64,000 nucleotides of DNA from Litoribacillus peritrichatus (GTDB lineage Bacteria > Pseudomonadota > Gammaproteobacteria > Pseudomonadales > Litoribrevibacteraceae): positions 372,001-436,000 of the forward strand of contig NZ_BAABBN010000012.1 of assembly GCF_039537985.1 (NCBI RefSeq). Direction: 5' to 3'. Positions 1 through 9,342 of this stretch are shown piece by piece. Position 1 is the stretch's first letter. Each line of letters starts with the position of its first letter. The notes under the pieces are model-generated. The model was not told the origin of the DNA and did no database searches. It saw nothing but the letters and a program-made list of their open reading frames with translations. A program made the position numbers and the translations under genes.

Positions 1-416
1 ACAGCAGAATCCGTGCCAGAAACAAAAACTCGTTTACAAACGCTTACATGATCATAATTTAGCCAACCTCCGCCCATTCACCCAGGCAACGACTTGCCGC
101 TTTAAAAACACGGTTTGCCACCCCGATACAAGGTGCATGAGCCAAACAATCCAGAAATGAACCAAGCAATTCAGGTGTGAATCAGTAAATCCACGCCCTG
201 TTTACCCTCCTCTCTAAGTAGACTTACATTTAAACTCACCTGCCAGTTTCATTTAAGACGCCCACCTTTGCATTACAAACGCACCACAAACCTTCGTTCT
301 CTGAAAATCACTGAAATTATCGACTTTAAATTGCAAATCAAGCAAACTGACCCAGACTCAATAGTGCAACACTGAAAGACTTTCTGAGAGATACACTGAG
401 AGATAGCTGGAGCGCT
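1..416. other. Non-coding stretch before the histidine kinase
   Basis: I see no credible gene here on either strand. A 77-codon minus-strand open frame across 273-506 overlaps the start of the kinase and has no recognisable product. The last bases before position 417 carry the kinase ribosome binding site (TGGAG). Confidence 0.5.
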
Positions 417-2090
417 ATGACACCTTCTTCCAACAGTGAAGTTCTGATTCGACGGATCTATCAAATCACGAACGAGTTCGACAAAGGGTTTGATCACCAA
501 ATTCAAGAATTGTTGAAGCTGGGGCTGGAACGCTTTAACTTAGACATCGCCATTTTATCGCGAATAGAGAACAACACTTATACGGTTAAATATTGCGTCA
601 CACCAGAAGGTGTTGACCTTAACCCTGGCGACGAATTCGACTTTGGTGTCACTTACTGCAATATCACCTGCAATGCCGTCGAACCTGTGGCCATTGAACA
701 CATGGGTGAACACGATAAATACGCTTCGCACCCGGCCTACACGGCGTTTCAATTAGAGTCTTACATTGGTGTGCCCATCCGGCTTAAAAACAAATTGTAC
801 GGCACCCTCAATTTCAGCAGTCCATCAGCCTATCCCAGGAATTTTCTGGATACGGATATTGATGCCCTAAAGTTAATGGCCAGCTGGATTGAAGTTGAGC
901 TTATTCGTCAGGACCAGGAACGACGAATAACCAAGGCCAACCAATATAAAACTGACTTCCTGTCTAATATGAGTCACGAAATACGTACACCGATGAACGG
1001 TATTATTGGTGCGTTAAAACTGGCACTCAACTCTGAGTTGAACGACGACCAAGCCCAACTGATTAATTTAGCACTGAGCAGCTCAAATAACCTCAACGAC
1101 ATACTGAATGACATTTTAGATATTTCCAAAATTGAAGCGGGTAAAATTGAACTGTCTAAACATAACTTTAACCTTGATCAATTATTGACCGAGATTGTTA
1201 AAATCCAAACATTTAAACTGACGGATGATCAAATCGCTTTAAAGCACTCGATACATGAGAACACCCACGTCCACCTGTTCGGCGACAGCCTAAGAATTCG
1301 TCAGGTTCTCAATAACCTGATCTCCAACGCATTAAAGTTTACGACTAAGGGTAGCGTCACCATCACGGTTTCGGAAACCTCCGTACGCCAAGGAAAACCC
1401 AACTCGGGCCTATTTCGTTTTGAAATCCAAGACACAGGCATCGGCCTGAACAATGACCAGATAGAAAAATTATTTGGCCGATTCAATCAAGCAGACCAAT
1501 CAACGACCCGACTGTATGGCGGAACAGGTCTTGGATTATCGATCTCAAAATCATTCATCGAAATGATGCAAGGCGAGATCGGCGTCACCAGCAAACCAGG
1601 TAAAGGCTCAACCTTCTGGTTTACCCTGCCTTTAGACCACCAACCAGAAGAAGCAGCCCAGCCTGATCACTCAGCAAAGGGCTCGACTGATGCAAAGCCT
1701 GACATCACCCCGGACAACCTCAGCGGCCACATACTGCTGGTAGAAGATAACCTCACCAATCAGCTTATAGCCCAAGGTTTTCTGGATACTATCGGCGTTA
1801 CCTATGATGTGGCTCAAAATGGCCAAGAAGCCGTTGAAAAAGTGGCCTCAAACACCTACGACCTGGTACTCATGGACTGTTTAATGCCCATAATGGATGG
1901 GTATCAAGCAACCCGCCTGATCAAACAACACGTTCAATCCGGCAATGCCGTTTTGCCTGTGCTGGCATTGACGGCTAACGCCTTCTCCAGCGACATAGAG
2001 AACTGCCAGAACGCAGGCATGGACGACCACATTGCAAAGCCTATTGACCCGGATGAGTTATTTAAAAAGCTCGCACTTTGGCTAAAGTAA
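417..2090 (+). CDS. Hybrid sensor histidine kinase/response regulator (GAF-HisKA-HATPase-REC)
   Basis: A phosphorelay kinase of 557 residues. Residues about 15-165 form a GAF-like sensor domain. The dimerisation/phosphoacceptor motif SHEIRTPMNG lies near residue 185. The ATPase domain shows the N box (RQVLNNLISNALKF), DTGIGL and GTGLGLSIS. A receiver domain follows from about residue 438, with acidic residues in VEDN, the phosphoacceptor Asp in LMDCLMP and the Lys of AKPID. No signal peptide or membrane segment is visible, so it is probably cytosolic and senses a soluble ligand through GAF. The start has TGGAG five bases upstream. It stands alone: no partner regulator adjoins it, and the downstream iron-uptake genes begin 220 bases later behind their own Fur box. 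The signal is unknown. Confidence 0.93.
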   Translation: MTPSSNSEVLIRRIYQITNEFDKGFDHQIQELLKLGLERFNLDIAILSRIENNTYTVKYCVTPEGVDLNPGDEFDFGVTYCNITCNAVEPVAIEHMGEHDKYASHPAYTAFQLESYIGVPIRLKNKLYGTLNFSSPSAYPRNFLDTDIDALKLMASWIEVELIRQDQERRITKANQYKTDFLSNMSHEIRTPMNGIIGALKLALNSELNDDQAQLINLALSSSNNLNDILNDILDISKIEAGKIELSKHNFNLDQLLTEIVKIQTFKLTDDQIALKHSIHENTHVHLFGDSLRIRQVLNNLISNALKFTTKGSVTITVSETSVRQGKPNSGLFRFEIQDTGIGLNNDQIEKLFGRFNQADQSTTRLYGGTGLGLSISKSFIEMMQGEIGVTSKPGKGSTFWFTLPLDHQPEEAAQPDHSAKGSTDAKPDITPDNLSGHILLVEDNLTNQLIAQGFLDTIGVTYDVAQNGQEAVEKVASNTYDLVLMDCLMPIMDGYQATRLIKQHVQSGNAVLPVLALTANAFSSDIENCQNAGMDDHIAKPIDPDELFKKLALWLK

Positions 2091-2267
2091 CCAGCTTTAA
2101 CTTAGATAAGTTTCATCATAATTAAACACATCAAGTCCGGTCTACCTCTGGCCATATCTCGAGCACTGTTCTGCCAGTTCTGTTTACCTATCAAACCTAT
2201 GTACCTAGCAAATCTATATACCTAACATCCTTGTTCAATTATTGAAAAGCCCCACCAACTAAATTAC

Positions 2268-2286
2268 AATAATAATCGTTCTCATT
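2268..2286 (+). promoter_or_regulatory. Fur box upstream of fecI
   Basis: The 19-mer AATAATAATCGTTCTCATT closely matches the classical Fur operator built from GATAAT hexamers and their inverted copy. It lies 30 bases before the sigma-factor start, as is common for iron-starvation sigma factors. Fur repression under iron sufficiency is inferred. Confidence 0.75.
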
Positions 2287-2316
2287 AACATAACACACGC
2301 AGTTAAAGGAGTGTTT

Positions 2317-2844
2317 ATGTCATCTGGTGAACTGACTATTGAACAAAAAGCAGTTCAACAGCAATTGCATACTCTCTACCATCAACATCACAATTGGCTA
2401 TTTTCTTGGCTCACCGGCAAGTTAGGTTGCAGCACTCAAGCAGAAGACCTAAGCCATGACACCTTTGTCCGCATTCTGCGGAAACAACAGGTTCTCAATT
2501 TATGTGAACCCAGAGCTTTTCTGACCACAATTGCTAAACGAGTACTATCAAATCACTGGCGACGGGATCAGCTGGAGAAGGTCTACCTTGAAGTTCTTTC
2601 TCAAATGCCAGAATATTTTGAGCCTTCGGAAGAAGAACGAGCCATCTTACTCGAAACATTAACGGAGATTGATCGATTACTGGATGGCCTCCCTATCCCG
2701 GTAAAACAAGCCTTTTTATACTCACAATTGGACGGTATGCGACAACAAGAGATTGCTGAAAAGCTGGCCATTTCTGTCACCACGGTTAAACGATATCTGG
2801 TTAAGGCCAGTGCCCACTGTTATTTTTCAATCGCTGTCGACTGA
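2317..2844 (+). CDS. fecI: FecI-family ECF RNA polymerase sigma factor
   Basis: A 175-residue ECF sigma factor. Region 2 is visible in FSWLTGKLGCSTQAEDLSHD through TFVRIL. Region 4 is visible in LPIPVKQAFLYSQLDGM followed by QQEIAEKLAISVTTVKRYL. The extracytoplasmic-iron class is indicated by the following fecR and TonB-receptor genes and by the Fur box upstream. The start is placed at ATG 2317 because AGGAG (2307-2311) sits five bases before it; a GTG at 2311 in the same frame overlaps that site. The gene lies nine bases before fecR, which implies one transcript. The expected role is transcription of the receptor gene when its siderophore is bound. Confidence 0.93.
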   Translation: MSSGELTIEQKAVQQQLHTLYHQHHNWLFSWLTGKLGCSTQAEDLSHDTFVRILRKQQVLNLCEPRAFLTTIAKRVLSNHWRRDQLEKVYLEVLSQMPEYFEPSEEERAILLETLTEIDRLLDGLPIPVKQAFLYSQLDGMRQQEIAEKLAISVTTVKRYLVKASAHCYFSIAVD

Positions 2845-2853
2845 GCATCCTTA

Positions 2854-3894
2854 ATGAATGCAAGAAATACAGAATCACCAAACGCTCAAAACGGCTTAGG
2901 TTCTGTCAGTGACAACGTCCCAACGGATATCTCGCCTCAAATAGCCAAACGCGCCGTCGAGTGGTTAGTCGATGTCAATGAAGCCATTGACAAAAAAGCT
3001 GATATTTTAAAGGCGCTACAAGAATGGCGTGACCAACACCCCGACCATGAACGCGCTTGGAAGCACATCGAGTCAGTCAACAACCGCTTTGGCATGCTCG
3101 ATGTCGTAGCCAAATCTGTCGCTCACAGCTCTGTCACACATCCTCAAATGATTTCCCGCAGGGAAATGATCAAGGCACTGTCCGTTGCTTTGTTTGCAGG
3201 CGGAGCTGCCTGGACAGCAAAAGAGCAAACGCCTTGGCAACAATGGATTGCTGATCAAAAAACAGGGGTAGGAGAACAACGAACCGTCCAATTGGCCGAC
3301 GGCAGCCAAATTGAAATGAATACCGATAGTGCATTTAATCTGTTCGATAACACTCATCAAAGAGGTATTCATCTAGTCAATGGTGAATTATTAATTTCTA
3401 CAGGCTTAGAGAGAAACCACAAACCATCTCGCCCCCTGACAATCCAGACCTCTCAAGGCAGTTTAGTTACATCAAAAGCCCGTTTTTCAATTAGGCTGTA
3501 CGATCGATCCTGTCAATTATCGGTGTTTGACGGTTCCGTTGAAATCAAACCTATTCTTGCTAATGACAACACTCAAACAATTAAAGCAGGTCAACAGGTT
3601 AATTTTACAAAAGACGTCATTAACAAGCCGTTACCTGTCAATTTGAATTCCATCGCCTGGGCTCAGGGAATGATTGTGGCCAGAGGCATGCGTTTAAAAG
3701 ACTTTCTGACAGAACTCAGCCGCTATCGTCATGGGCGTTTACGTTGTGCTGATAACATTGCCGACTTACGAGTGTCCGGTACCTATCCGCTTGCCAGCAC
3801 AGACCGAATTATCGCTGCAATTGAAGCCAGCCTTTCGATTAAAGCACATTACATGACCCGATATTTCGTGACCTTAAAGCCCGCAACGTCCTAA
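2854..3894 (+). CDS. fecR: FecR-type anti-sigma/sigma regulator
   Basis: A protein of 346 residues with the FecR plan. The cytoplasmic N-terminal DUF4880-like helix region (AKRAVEWLVDVNEA) ends in the typical DQHPDHERAWKHIE segment. A single membrane span lies near residues 105-122 (MIKALSVALFAGGAAWTA), preceded by SRRE. The periplasmic FecR domain contains VQLADGSQIEMNTDSAF and RGIHLVNGELLI. A C-terminal secretin/TonB-short-like region (ADLRVSGTYPLASTDRIIAA) probably contacts the receptor N-terminal signalling domain. It follows fecI by nine bases. By family knowledge it relays substrate occupancy of the TonB receptor to the sigma factor. Confidence 0.92.
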   Translation: MNARNTESPNAQNGLGSVSDNVPTDISPQIAKRAVEWLVDVNEAIDKKADILKALQEWRDQHPDHERAWKHIESVNNRFGMLDVVAKSVAHSSVTHPQMISRREMIKALSVALFAGGAAWTAKEQTPWQQWIADQKTGVGEQRTVQLADGSQIEMNTDSAFNLFDNTHQRGIHLVNGELLISTGLERNHKPSRPLTIQTSQGSLVTSKARFSIRLYDRSCQLSVFDGSVEIKPILANDNTQTIKAGQQVNFTKDVINKPLPVNLNSIAWAQGMIVARGMRLKDFLTELSRYRHGRLRCADNIADLRVSGTYPLASTDRIIAAIEASLSIKAHYMTRYFVTLKPATS

Positions 3895-4011
3895 TAAATA
3901 AAAATATCTAAAAAAAGTTCAATTTACATGGTCTGTTTTAAATTCTCACGGGACATAGAGGGTAGAAACAACTTTTTTTATCTATGCCTGGCATCAAGAG
4001 GACTTGAAGTA

Positions 4012-6639
4012 ATGGTTCCCCAAACAACTAAATCAGCACCTTCGAAAAACTTCCACCGAAAACGTAATCTCTTTTCTCGCACTGCAATGGCAAACGCCAT
4101 ATCAGGCGCTTGTATTGTTACCGTTTTAAGCTCAGCAACCCTCATCGCGACATCAACAAAAGCGATTGCTCAGCCACTTAACAATGCCGTTTCAGTCCAA
4201 AGAATGTTCAGCATACCCGCTGGCCCATTGGAAGATGCTCTGAACCAGTTAGGGCGCGAGGCTGGTATCTTATTGTCGTTTCCGTCCAGCATAACTGAAC
4301 ATAAAACAACTCAAGGAATACACGGCCTCTACAGCACAGAAGAAGCGTTAAAGCAGCTATTAAACGGTACCGAACTTGAAGCAATCCTCTTAGAAAATAA
4401 CAGCTATTCGCTCTCGCCCATTGAACTCAGAGCACTTGAAACCCAGGTAATTTACGGCACTGTGTTAAGCCGTTATGAATACGATGAAGCCAGCTCAGCA
4501 ACCGGATTTACAACGGATGTAGACACCCTTCCCCGCTCGGTTCAGGTTCTTCCTGAGCAGTTAATCATTGATCAAAATGCTACCCGTATTACTGAAGTGT
4601 TATTAAATGCAGCAAGCGTTACCCGCTCTGACGGCTATGGTGGTGCTGAAGACGAAGTAAACATTCGCGGAATGGAAAACAACCACCTATTCTTCGACGG
4701 CAGTCCGGTGAGTAACCGCACTCGGGTAGACGTTGCCAACGTAGAGCGTGTGGAAGTGATCAGTGGCCCGGCATCCGTGCTTCATGGGCAAGTCAGTCCC
4801 GGTGGTTTAATCAATATCGTCACCAAGAAACCTCAAAAAGAAAGCGCCCATTCCATTCAGGCAGAATTGGACGAACACGGCAGAGAAAAACTGATATTTG
4901 ACAGCACCGGGTCTGTAAACGACAAATTTCAATATCGCGTTGTTTTAGCAGGAGAAGATTCGGAATCCTTACGAGAAGTAAAAACCACGGATGGCACTGT
5001 TGAAGCAGAAACAAAAAGTATGTCTGTTTCCCCCTCATTAAGTTACACACCTGACGATCAAAATACTTTCATCCTGACTCTGGGTTACAGTGATCAAACC
5101 ATTCCAATCGATCGAGGCACAGTCGCAGTGGACGACGGTACTGGCAACGTATCGATTGCTGACATTCCGATTGAACGTCGCCTGGGCAGTAAATACAGCG
5201 AACGAGAGAGCATTGAAAAACGGGTCCAGTTCAACTTCGACCACGAATTTGATAACGGTTGGACCAACAAACTAAACGTGAGCTATTTTGAGAAAAACTT
5301 TGATGATTATCAGGCACGACCTGCCTTTGGATTAGATGGCGTTCCAACTAACCTACTCGAAGTTATAGAGCTTCGAAATACCAATAGCGTACAAAGTAAT
5401 GGCTTATTAGTACGCACAGCAGACACAAATTTAAACGGTGAAGAAACAGACTTTTTTATATCCAACAGCCTTACTGGTGATTTCCAAATTGGTGATATCG
5501 ATAACACCTTATACATAGGTGCAAACTACACGGTTCGGGATCAAAAACGGGAGAACGGCTTTGCCCTTCAGGACATTACAGGCGTCTTATCTCCTGCCCC
5601 TCTGTTTGCCCTCGACCTGGACATCATCGACATCTATCAGGACACACGACCGGCTTATACCAAACGGGAACAAACCATTGTTAACATAAATGACGACACC
5701 TATACCGAATACGGCTTTTCAATACAAAATTTAAGTTACCTGACTGACGAACTGAGCCTGCTGACAGGCTTACGCTATGACCACTTTGAACGAGATAGCA
5801 AGGCCACTGAGTATTTTGAAGATGGTCCGTTCACAGGTACCTATGCGCCCCTGGCAACGGAAAAAGATTCCAAACTCAAAAGCTCGAATGAAAACATCAG
5901 CGGCCAGTTTGGTTTGATGTATGAGATTACCGAAGGCATTTCTCTCTACGGCTCCTATTCTGAGTCTTTCTTGCCAAATTATCCGGAAGTAACCACGTTT
6001 GTTCCTTCCACGCAAGAAAAAGATCTGGACCCGGAAGAAGCCAAACAATATGAACTGGGCATAAAATCCAGTTTAATGGATGACAAGCTGCGTATTACTG
6101 CATCCTTTTATGAATTATCCCGAAAGAATGTCTCTACGGTGGACAACGATTTTGTCCAACGTTTAAACGGCAAAGAAGAAACCACAGGTTTTGAAATGTC
6201 TGCCACCATGCAGTTTGTACCCGGCTTAAACGTGTTAGCCAGCTACACAAACCTGAACGCGGAAATTGTTAACGACAACGATGACAGCAAAGAAAATGAA
6301 GGTAATTCACCGCAAAGTGTGCCCGATCAAAAAGCGCGCGTTTGGGGCTCCTACGAAGTACAAAGTGGCAGCCTGATTGGTCTGGGCATGGGCTTTGGTC
6401 TGGAATACGCGGACGAACGCCAGGGTGATGATGAAAATACCTTCACACTGCCAAGCTACACCATTTATGACACAGCGGCCTGGTATTACATCCCGGTTAC
6501 CGAGAACAGTAAGTTACGTTTACAGGCCGGTGTTAAAAACCTGACGGACAAAGAATATTACCCGGCGTCCATCAACGCATTTCGTATCAATGTCGGCGAA
6601 CCCCGGACAGCTTACATGACTGCGAGACTGGAGTTTTAA
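4012..6639 (+). CDS. TonB-dependent siderophore receptor with signalling (STN) domain
   Basis: An outer-membrane transporter of 875 residues. The start is set at ATG 4012 because AGAGGA (3997-4002) lies nine bases upstream; an in-frame start at 3928 lacks such a site. A long signal peptide ends near STKAIAQ. Next come an STN signalling domain (SIPAGPLEDALNQLGREAGI), a plug domain (LPRSVQVLPEQLIIDQNATR, EVNIRGME, VERVEVISGPASVLHG, GGLINIVTKKP) and a 22-strand-type barrel ending in Phe (TARLEF). The architecture matches FecA/FpvA transducing receptors and fits the fecIR genes just upstream. The siderophore is probably ferric, but the ligand cannot be read from the sequence. Confidence 0.95.
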   Translation: MVPQTTKSAPSKNFHRKRNLFSRTAMANAISGACIVTVLSSATLIATSTKAIAQPLNNAVSVQRMFSIPAGPLEDALNQLGREAGILLSFPSSITEHKTTQGIHGLYSTEEALKQLLNGTELEAILLENNSYSLSPIELRALETQVIYGTVLSRYEYDEASSATGFTTDVDTLPRSVQVLPEQLIIDQNATRITEVLLNAASVTRSDGYGGAEDEVNIRGMENNHLFFDGSPVSNRTRVDVANVERVEVISGPASVLHGQVSPGGLINIVTKKPQKESAHSIQAELDEHGREKLIFDSTGSVNDKFQYRVVLAGEDSESLREVKTTDGTVEAETKSMSVSPSLSYTPDDQNTFILTLGYSDQTIPIDRGTVAVDDGTGNVSIADIPIERRLGSKYSERESIEKRVQFNFDHEFDNGWTNKLNVSYFEKNFDDYQARPAFGLDGVPTNLLEVIELRNTNSVQSNGLLVRTADTNLNGEETDFFISNSLTGDFQIGDIDNTLYIGANYTVRDQKRENGFALQDITGVLSPAPLFALDLDIIDIYQDTRPAYTKREQTIVNINDDTYTEYGFSIQNLSYLTDELSLLTGLRYDHFERDSKATEYFEDGPFTGTYAPLATEKDSKLKSSNENISGQFGLMYEITEGISLYGSYSESFLPNYPEVTTFVPSTQEKDLDPEEAKQYELGIKSSLMDDKLRITASFYELSRKNVSTVDNDFVQRLNGKEETTGFEMSATMQFVPGLNVLASYTNLNAEIVNDNDDSKENEGNSPQSVPDQKARVWGSYEVQSGSLIGLGMGFGLEYADERQGDDENTFTLPSYTIYDTAAWYYIPVTENSKLRLQAGVKNLTDKEYYPASINAFRINVGEPRTAYMTARLEF

Positions 6640-6671
6640 GTAACACGGTTTACAGTGGCGTTCTGAAATTA

Positions 6672-6698
6672 ATAACGGTACCCAAAAGGTGCCGTTAT
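6672..6698. terminator. Hairpin between convergent receptor and LysR genes
   Basis: ATAACGGTACC and GGTGCCGTTAT form an 11-bp stem (one G-T pair) around a CAAAA loop. It lies between two converging genes. The flanks are only moderately T-rich on either strand, so termination is plausible but not canonical. Confidence 0.55.
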
Positions 6699-6720
6699 GA
6701 CCTTTCTGAATTCAAAATAT

Positions 6721-7644
6721 TCAAGTTAAAGTGAGATTCTTAATTTTTTGTCTCATCCAAGAATGGAAAGGTTCATCTTTAGAACGGTGATGCCACACCA
6801 AATAATACTTAAATCCTTCGTCCCACATATCTAATGGCCATCCGGTTAACTTTAGTTCCTTCTCAAATTTACGAAATATCCGACTTGGCACAGCCATTAC
6901 AGCATTTGAAGTCGGAAGAAACCAAAGTGCACTCTGAAAGTACGGCATTGCAATCGTGTTTAAAGGTGGTTCAAAACCACATCGATCAAGAACATCATCA
7001 AGCGCAAACGCCTGGCCCGTAGGATAACTTAACACAACACGGGTAAACTCATGAGCATGCTTAAAAACGTCATTAATTGTATTTAGGCCTTCAAGAGGAT
7101 GACCAGATCTAACAACCAAATAGTATGTCTCATCAAATAGATATTCCCGATGAAAATCCGCTGGAAGTGAACTTTCATCAAAGAGAACCATGTCGACTCT
7201 ACCTTGCTCTAATTGACCGAGTGTATCTGATGCCCATCCCTGACAGTGAACACTTACCTTTGGTGCAAGATGTTGTAACTCAGCATTTAAATTGTTAATC
7301 ACAGTTAAGATGCCGAAATCAGTCGTGGTAATTTTTAACATGCGTTCGTCCTGAGCAGGACAGAAGGATTTAGGTTCGAATAACGCTTCCGTTAAATGAA
7401 GCGCATTAGTCACCTGCCCTTTTAGCTGTCGGGCATAATCCGTCAATTGATACCCCTGTTGGGTCCGAACCAACAGAGGATCTCCAAGTTGTTTTCTAAG
7501 TTGAGCAACAATTCGACTTGCCGCTGGCTGACTCAAACCAAGTTCCAGTCCTGCCCGCGTAATACTCGCATGTTCAAGCAAAGCAGATAGAAACGGCAAA
7601 TTATTCAGATTAGGTTGATTCGGGATTGAGCGAGTTTTTTGCAT
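6721..7644 (-). CDS. LysR-family transcriptional regulator
   Basis: 307 residues, the usual LysR size. The N-terminal winged helix-turn-helix reads ASITRAGLELGLSQPAASRI followed by VAQLRKQLGDPLLVR. The remainder is a substrate-binding effector domain (KITTTDFGILTVINNLNAEL; VDMVLFDESSLP). It starts at ATG 7644 and diverges from the secreted hydrolase at 7823. The gap holds a perfect 27-bp palindrome containing a T-N11-A LysR box. Control of the hydrolase and its small neighbour is inferred. The inducer is unknown. Confidence 0.92.
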   Translation of the reverse strand: MQKTRSIPNQPNLNNLPFLSALLEHASITRAGLELGLSQPAASRIVAQLRKQLGDPLLVRTQQGYQLTDYARQLKGQVTNALHLTEALFEPKSFCPAQDERMLKITTTDFGILTVINNLNAELQHLAPKVSVHCQGWASDTLGQLEQGRVDMVLFDESSLPADFHREYLFDETYYLVVRSGHPLEGLNTINDVFKHAHEFTRVVLSYPTGQAFALDDVLDRCGFEPPLNTIAMPYFQSALWFLPTSNAVMAVPSRIFRKFEKELKLTGWPLDMWDEGFKYYLVWHHRSKDEPFHSWMRQKIKNLTLT

Positions 7645-7671
7645 AAGAGTCTCATTGCAATTTCATACAAC

Positions 7672-7698
7672 TTAAACATGCAAAATTTGCATGTTTAA
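7672..7698. promoter_or_regulatory. 27-bp perfect palindrome, candidate LysR operator
   Basis: Arms of 13 bases (TTAAACATGCAAA and its exact complement) flank a single A. The centre, TGCAAAATTTGCA, has the T-N11-A form of LysR boxes. It lies 28 bases upstream of the lysR start and about 125 bases before the divergent hydrolase. Binding by the neighbouring LysR protein is inferred. Confidence 0.7.
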
Positions 7699-7822
7699 CA
7701 TCCACTTTACTTAGTTTATATCATACCAACGATTCATTAATATTATTTCATTGAACAAACAATAATCAGCACGCTACTGATTACCCGTTCACTTTTTCCA
7801 GAGTTCAGACCAGGAGACTTTT

Positions 7823-8896
7823 ATGAAATTACAAAAGCTCAAATTATTACAGACAGCGATTGCCAGTTTAGGAATTATTTTCTCCCTATCGACACAAGCC
7901 AACACGCCCTCTCACCTGTCAAACGTGAACAACGAAGAATTCGAAACTCAACCATGGTCATTAGGGCAAATTGAATTTAATAACCATTTCGTGAAGAAAG
8001 TTTCCTTTACAAGTAAAGGTAGCCAAATCATTGGTAATTTATTTCTCCCAAAAAATGCGATCAAAGGCAGCATTGTCATTATTGGCCCCGTTGCCTATGT
8101 AAAAGAACAAGCACCAATTCAATACGCTAGTCGCTTAGTAAAAGAGGGATACAGCGTACTGATTTTTGACCCAAGATATCATGGTGAATCCGAAGGAGAA
8201 CCACGTCGATTCGAATCAAGAAAAGCTAAAATAGAAGATCTTCAGGCAGCAACCGAATTCATGAGCGGGTTAAACTCGCTTAATAACCAACCTATCTATG
8301 GCTTGGGCATATGTCAGGGTGCGAACTGGATCATTGAAGCCGCGTCTATTGATCCAAGAATTACCAAAGTAGCAACCACAGCCGGACATTACCTCACCCC
8401 ACAAGTTGCCAGTATGTATCTTGGTGGAGAGGAAAAAGTTCAAGCGCGTCTAACTGAAGCCAGTGAAGCTCGTGATCTATTCCTGCAAACAGGAAAAGTA
8501 GAATATCAACCTATCATTCGCACTGATCTTGTATCAAAAAGTGAAAAGGTATTACTTGGTGCGCCTGTTATTAAAGAGTTTTACAACCGTTGGGAAGACA
8601 AAGGAAGTTTTTGGAATTTCCATGGTCTCTGGGAAAATCGAATAACCACGATGTCGGAAGTGGATATATGGGGTCACGACATACGACCTGTCGCTGCAAA
8701 ATTAACGAAACCTCTGCTAATGATTCATGCAGATAACGCGGCATCAGGCCCTGAAGTACCCAAAGAAATATTCAAGTTAATTCCTTCAGCTCAGAAAGAT
8801 TTAGTCTGGCTGGAAAGCCGGAATCAAATGCAGTTTTACGAAGACCCTCTGACCATTGATTTAGTCACAGAACACCTGATTAAATTTTTCAATTAA
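7823..8896 (+). CDS. Secreted alpha/beta hydrolase with Cys at the nucleophile position
   Basis: 357 residues with a signal peptide ending near STQANT. The fold is visible in KGSIVIIGPVAYVKEQAP, DPRYHGESEG and the nucleophile elbow GLGICQGANW. In that elbow Cys replaces the usual Ser, as in dienelactone hydrolase and some COG1073 proteins. A candidate acid is the Asp of LLMIHADN. At the place where the catalytic His normally lies, I read SRNQMQFYEDP, with Gln instead of His by eye alignment. The start has CAGGAGA upstream. It is followed 18 bases later by a small secreted protein, so the two are probably co-transcribed under the divergent LysR. The substrate is unknown, and low or altered catalysis is possible. 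Confidence 0.85.
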   Translation: MKLQKLKLLQTAIASLGIIFSLSTQANTPSHLSNVNNEEFETQPWSLGQIEFNNHFVKKVSFTSKGSQIIGNLFLPKNAIKGSIVIIGPVAYVKEQAPIQYASRLVKEGYSVLIFDPRYHGESEGEPRRFESRKAKIEDLQAATEFMSGLNSLNNQPIYGLGICQGANWIIEAASIDPRITKVATTAGHYLTPQVASMYLGGEEKVQARLTEASEARDLFLQTGKVEYQPIIRTDLVSKSEKVLLGAPVIKEFYNRWEDKGSFWNFHGLWENRITTMSEVDIWGHDIRPVAAKLTKPLLMIHADNAASGPEVPKEIFKLIPSAQKDLVWLESRNQMQFYEDPLTIDLVTEHLIKFFN

Positions 8897-8914
8897 CTTC
8901 TCGAGAGCTTGAAA

Positions 8915-9292
8915 ATGAAAAGCCCCTTATTTATCGCCCTACTGCTTTCCTGTGCTGTCACTATGAAAACCTACGCAGAAAATTCATTTAATATTGATGA
9001 TACAGTGATTAAATATTCTGTCTCGGGTTACGAAATCCAAATGGAGTTTTTACCAGAGAATAAACTGCGTTGGACCTACCTAAATGCCCCGAATAAAAAT
9101 GAAATAGGCAAAACTGCACTTGAAACCACGGATCGAACAGACTTGAGAACTGGTTTGATTTTATTCGCCTGGACAGAAACAAAAGGCACTCACGTCATTG
9201 ATATCTTTGACTTTAATGACAATAAAGTTTACGCCAATTTTATTCTGCCCAATGGAGAAAGATACCAAAGCCAAAGTAATTTTTCGAAGTGA
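8915..9292 (+). CDS. Small secreted protein, possibly MoaF/lipocalin-like
   Basis: 125 residues with a signal peptide ending near TYAENS. ATG 8915 is preferred over an in-frame TTG at 8909 because GAGAG lies seven bases before it. The body is predicted beta-rich. It shows the pattern of MoaF-like small barrels (KYSVSGYEIQMEFLPENKLR; FAWTETKGTHVIDIFDFNDN; VYANFILPNG). This family call rests on motif resemblance only. It directly follows the secreted hydrolase and probably shares its transcript and LysR control. Confidence 0.7.
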   Translation: MKSPLFIALLLSCAVTMKTYAENSFNIDDTVIKYSVSGYEIQMEFLPENKLRWTYLNAPNKNEIGKTALETTDRTDLRTGLILFAWTETKGTHVIDIFDFNDNKVYANFILPNGERYQSQSNFSK

Positions 9293-9312
9293 ACATACAG
9301 AAAGAATGAATG

Positions 9313-9331
9313 AAGCCCCTGGTTGGGGTTT
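9313..9331 (+). terminator. Rho-independent-type hairpin after the small secreted protein
   Basis: AAGCCCC, TGGTT loop and GGGGTTT give a seven-pair G+C-rich stem ending in T residues. A second small stem (TTCCTG...CAGGAA) follows at 9330-9348 and reaches the end of the convergent LysR gene. Confidence 0.55.
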
Positions 9332-9342
9332 CCTGCCTGAAT

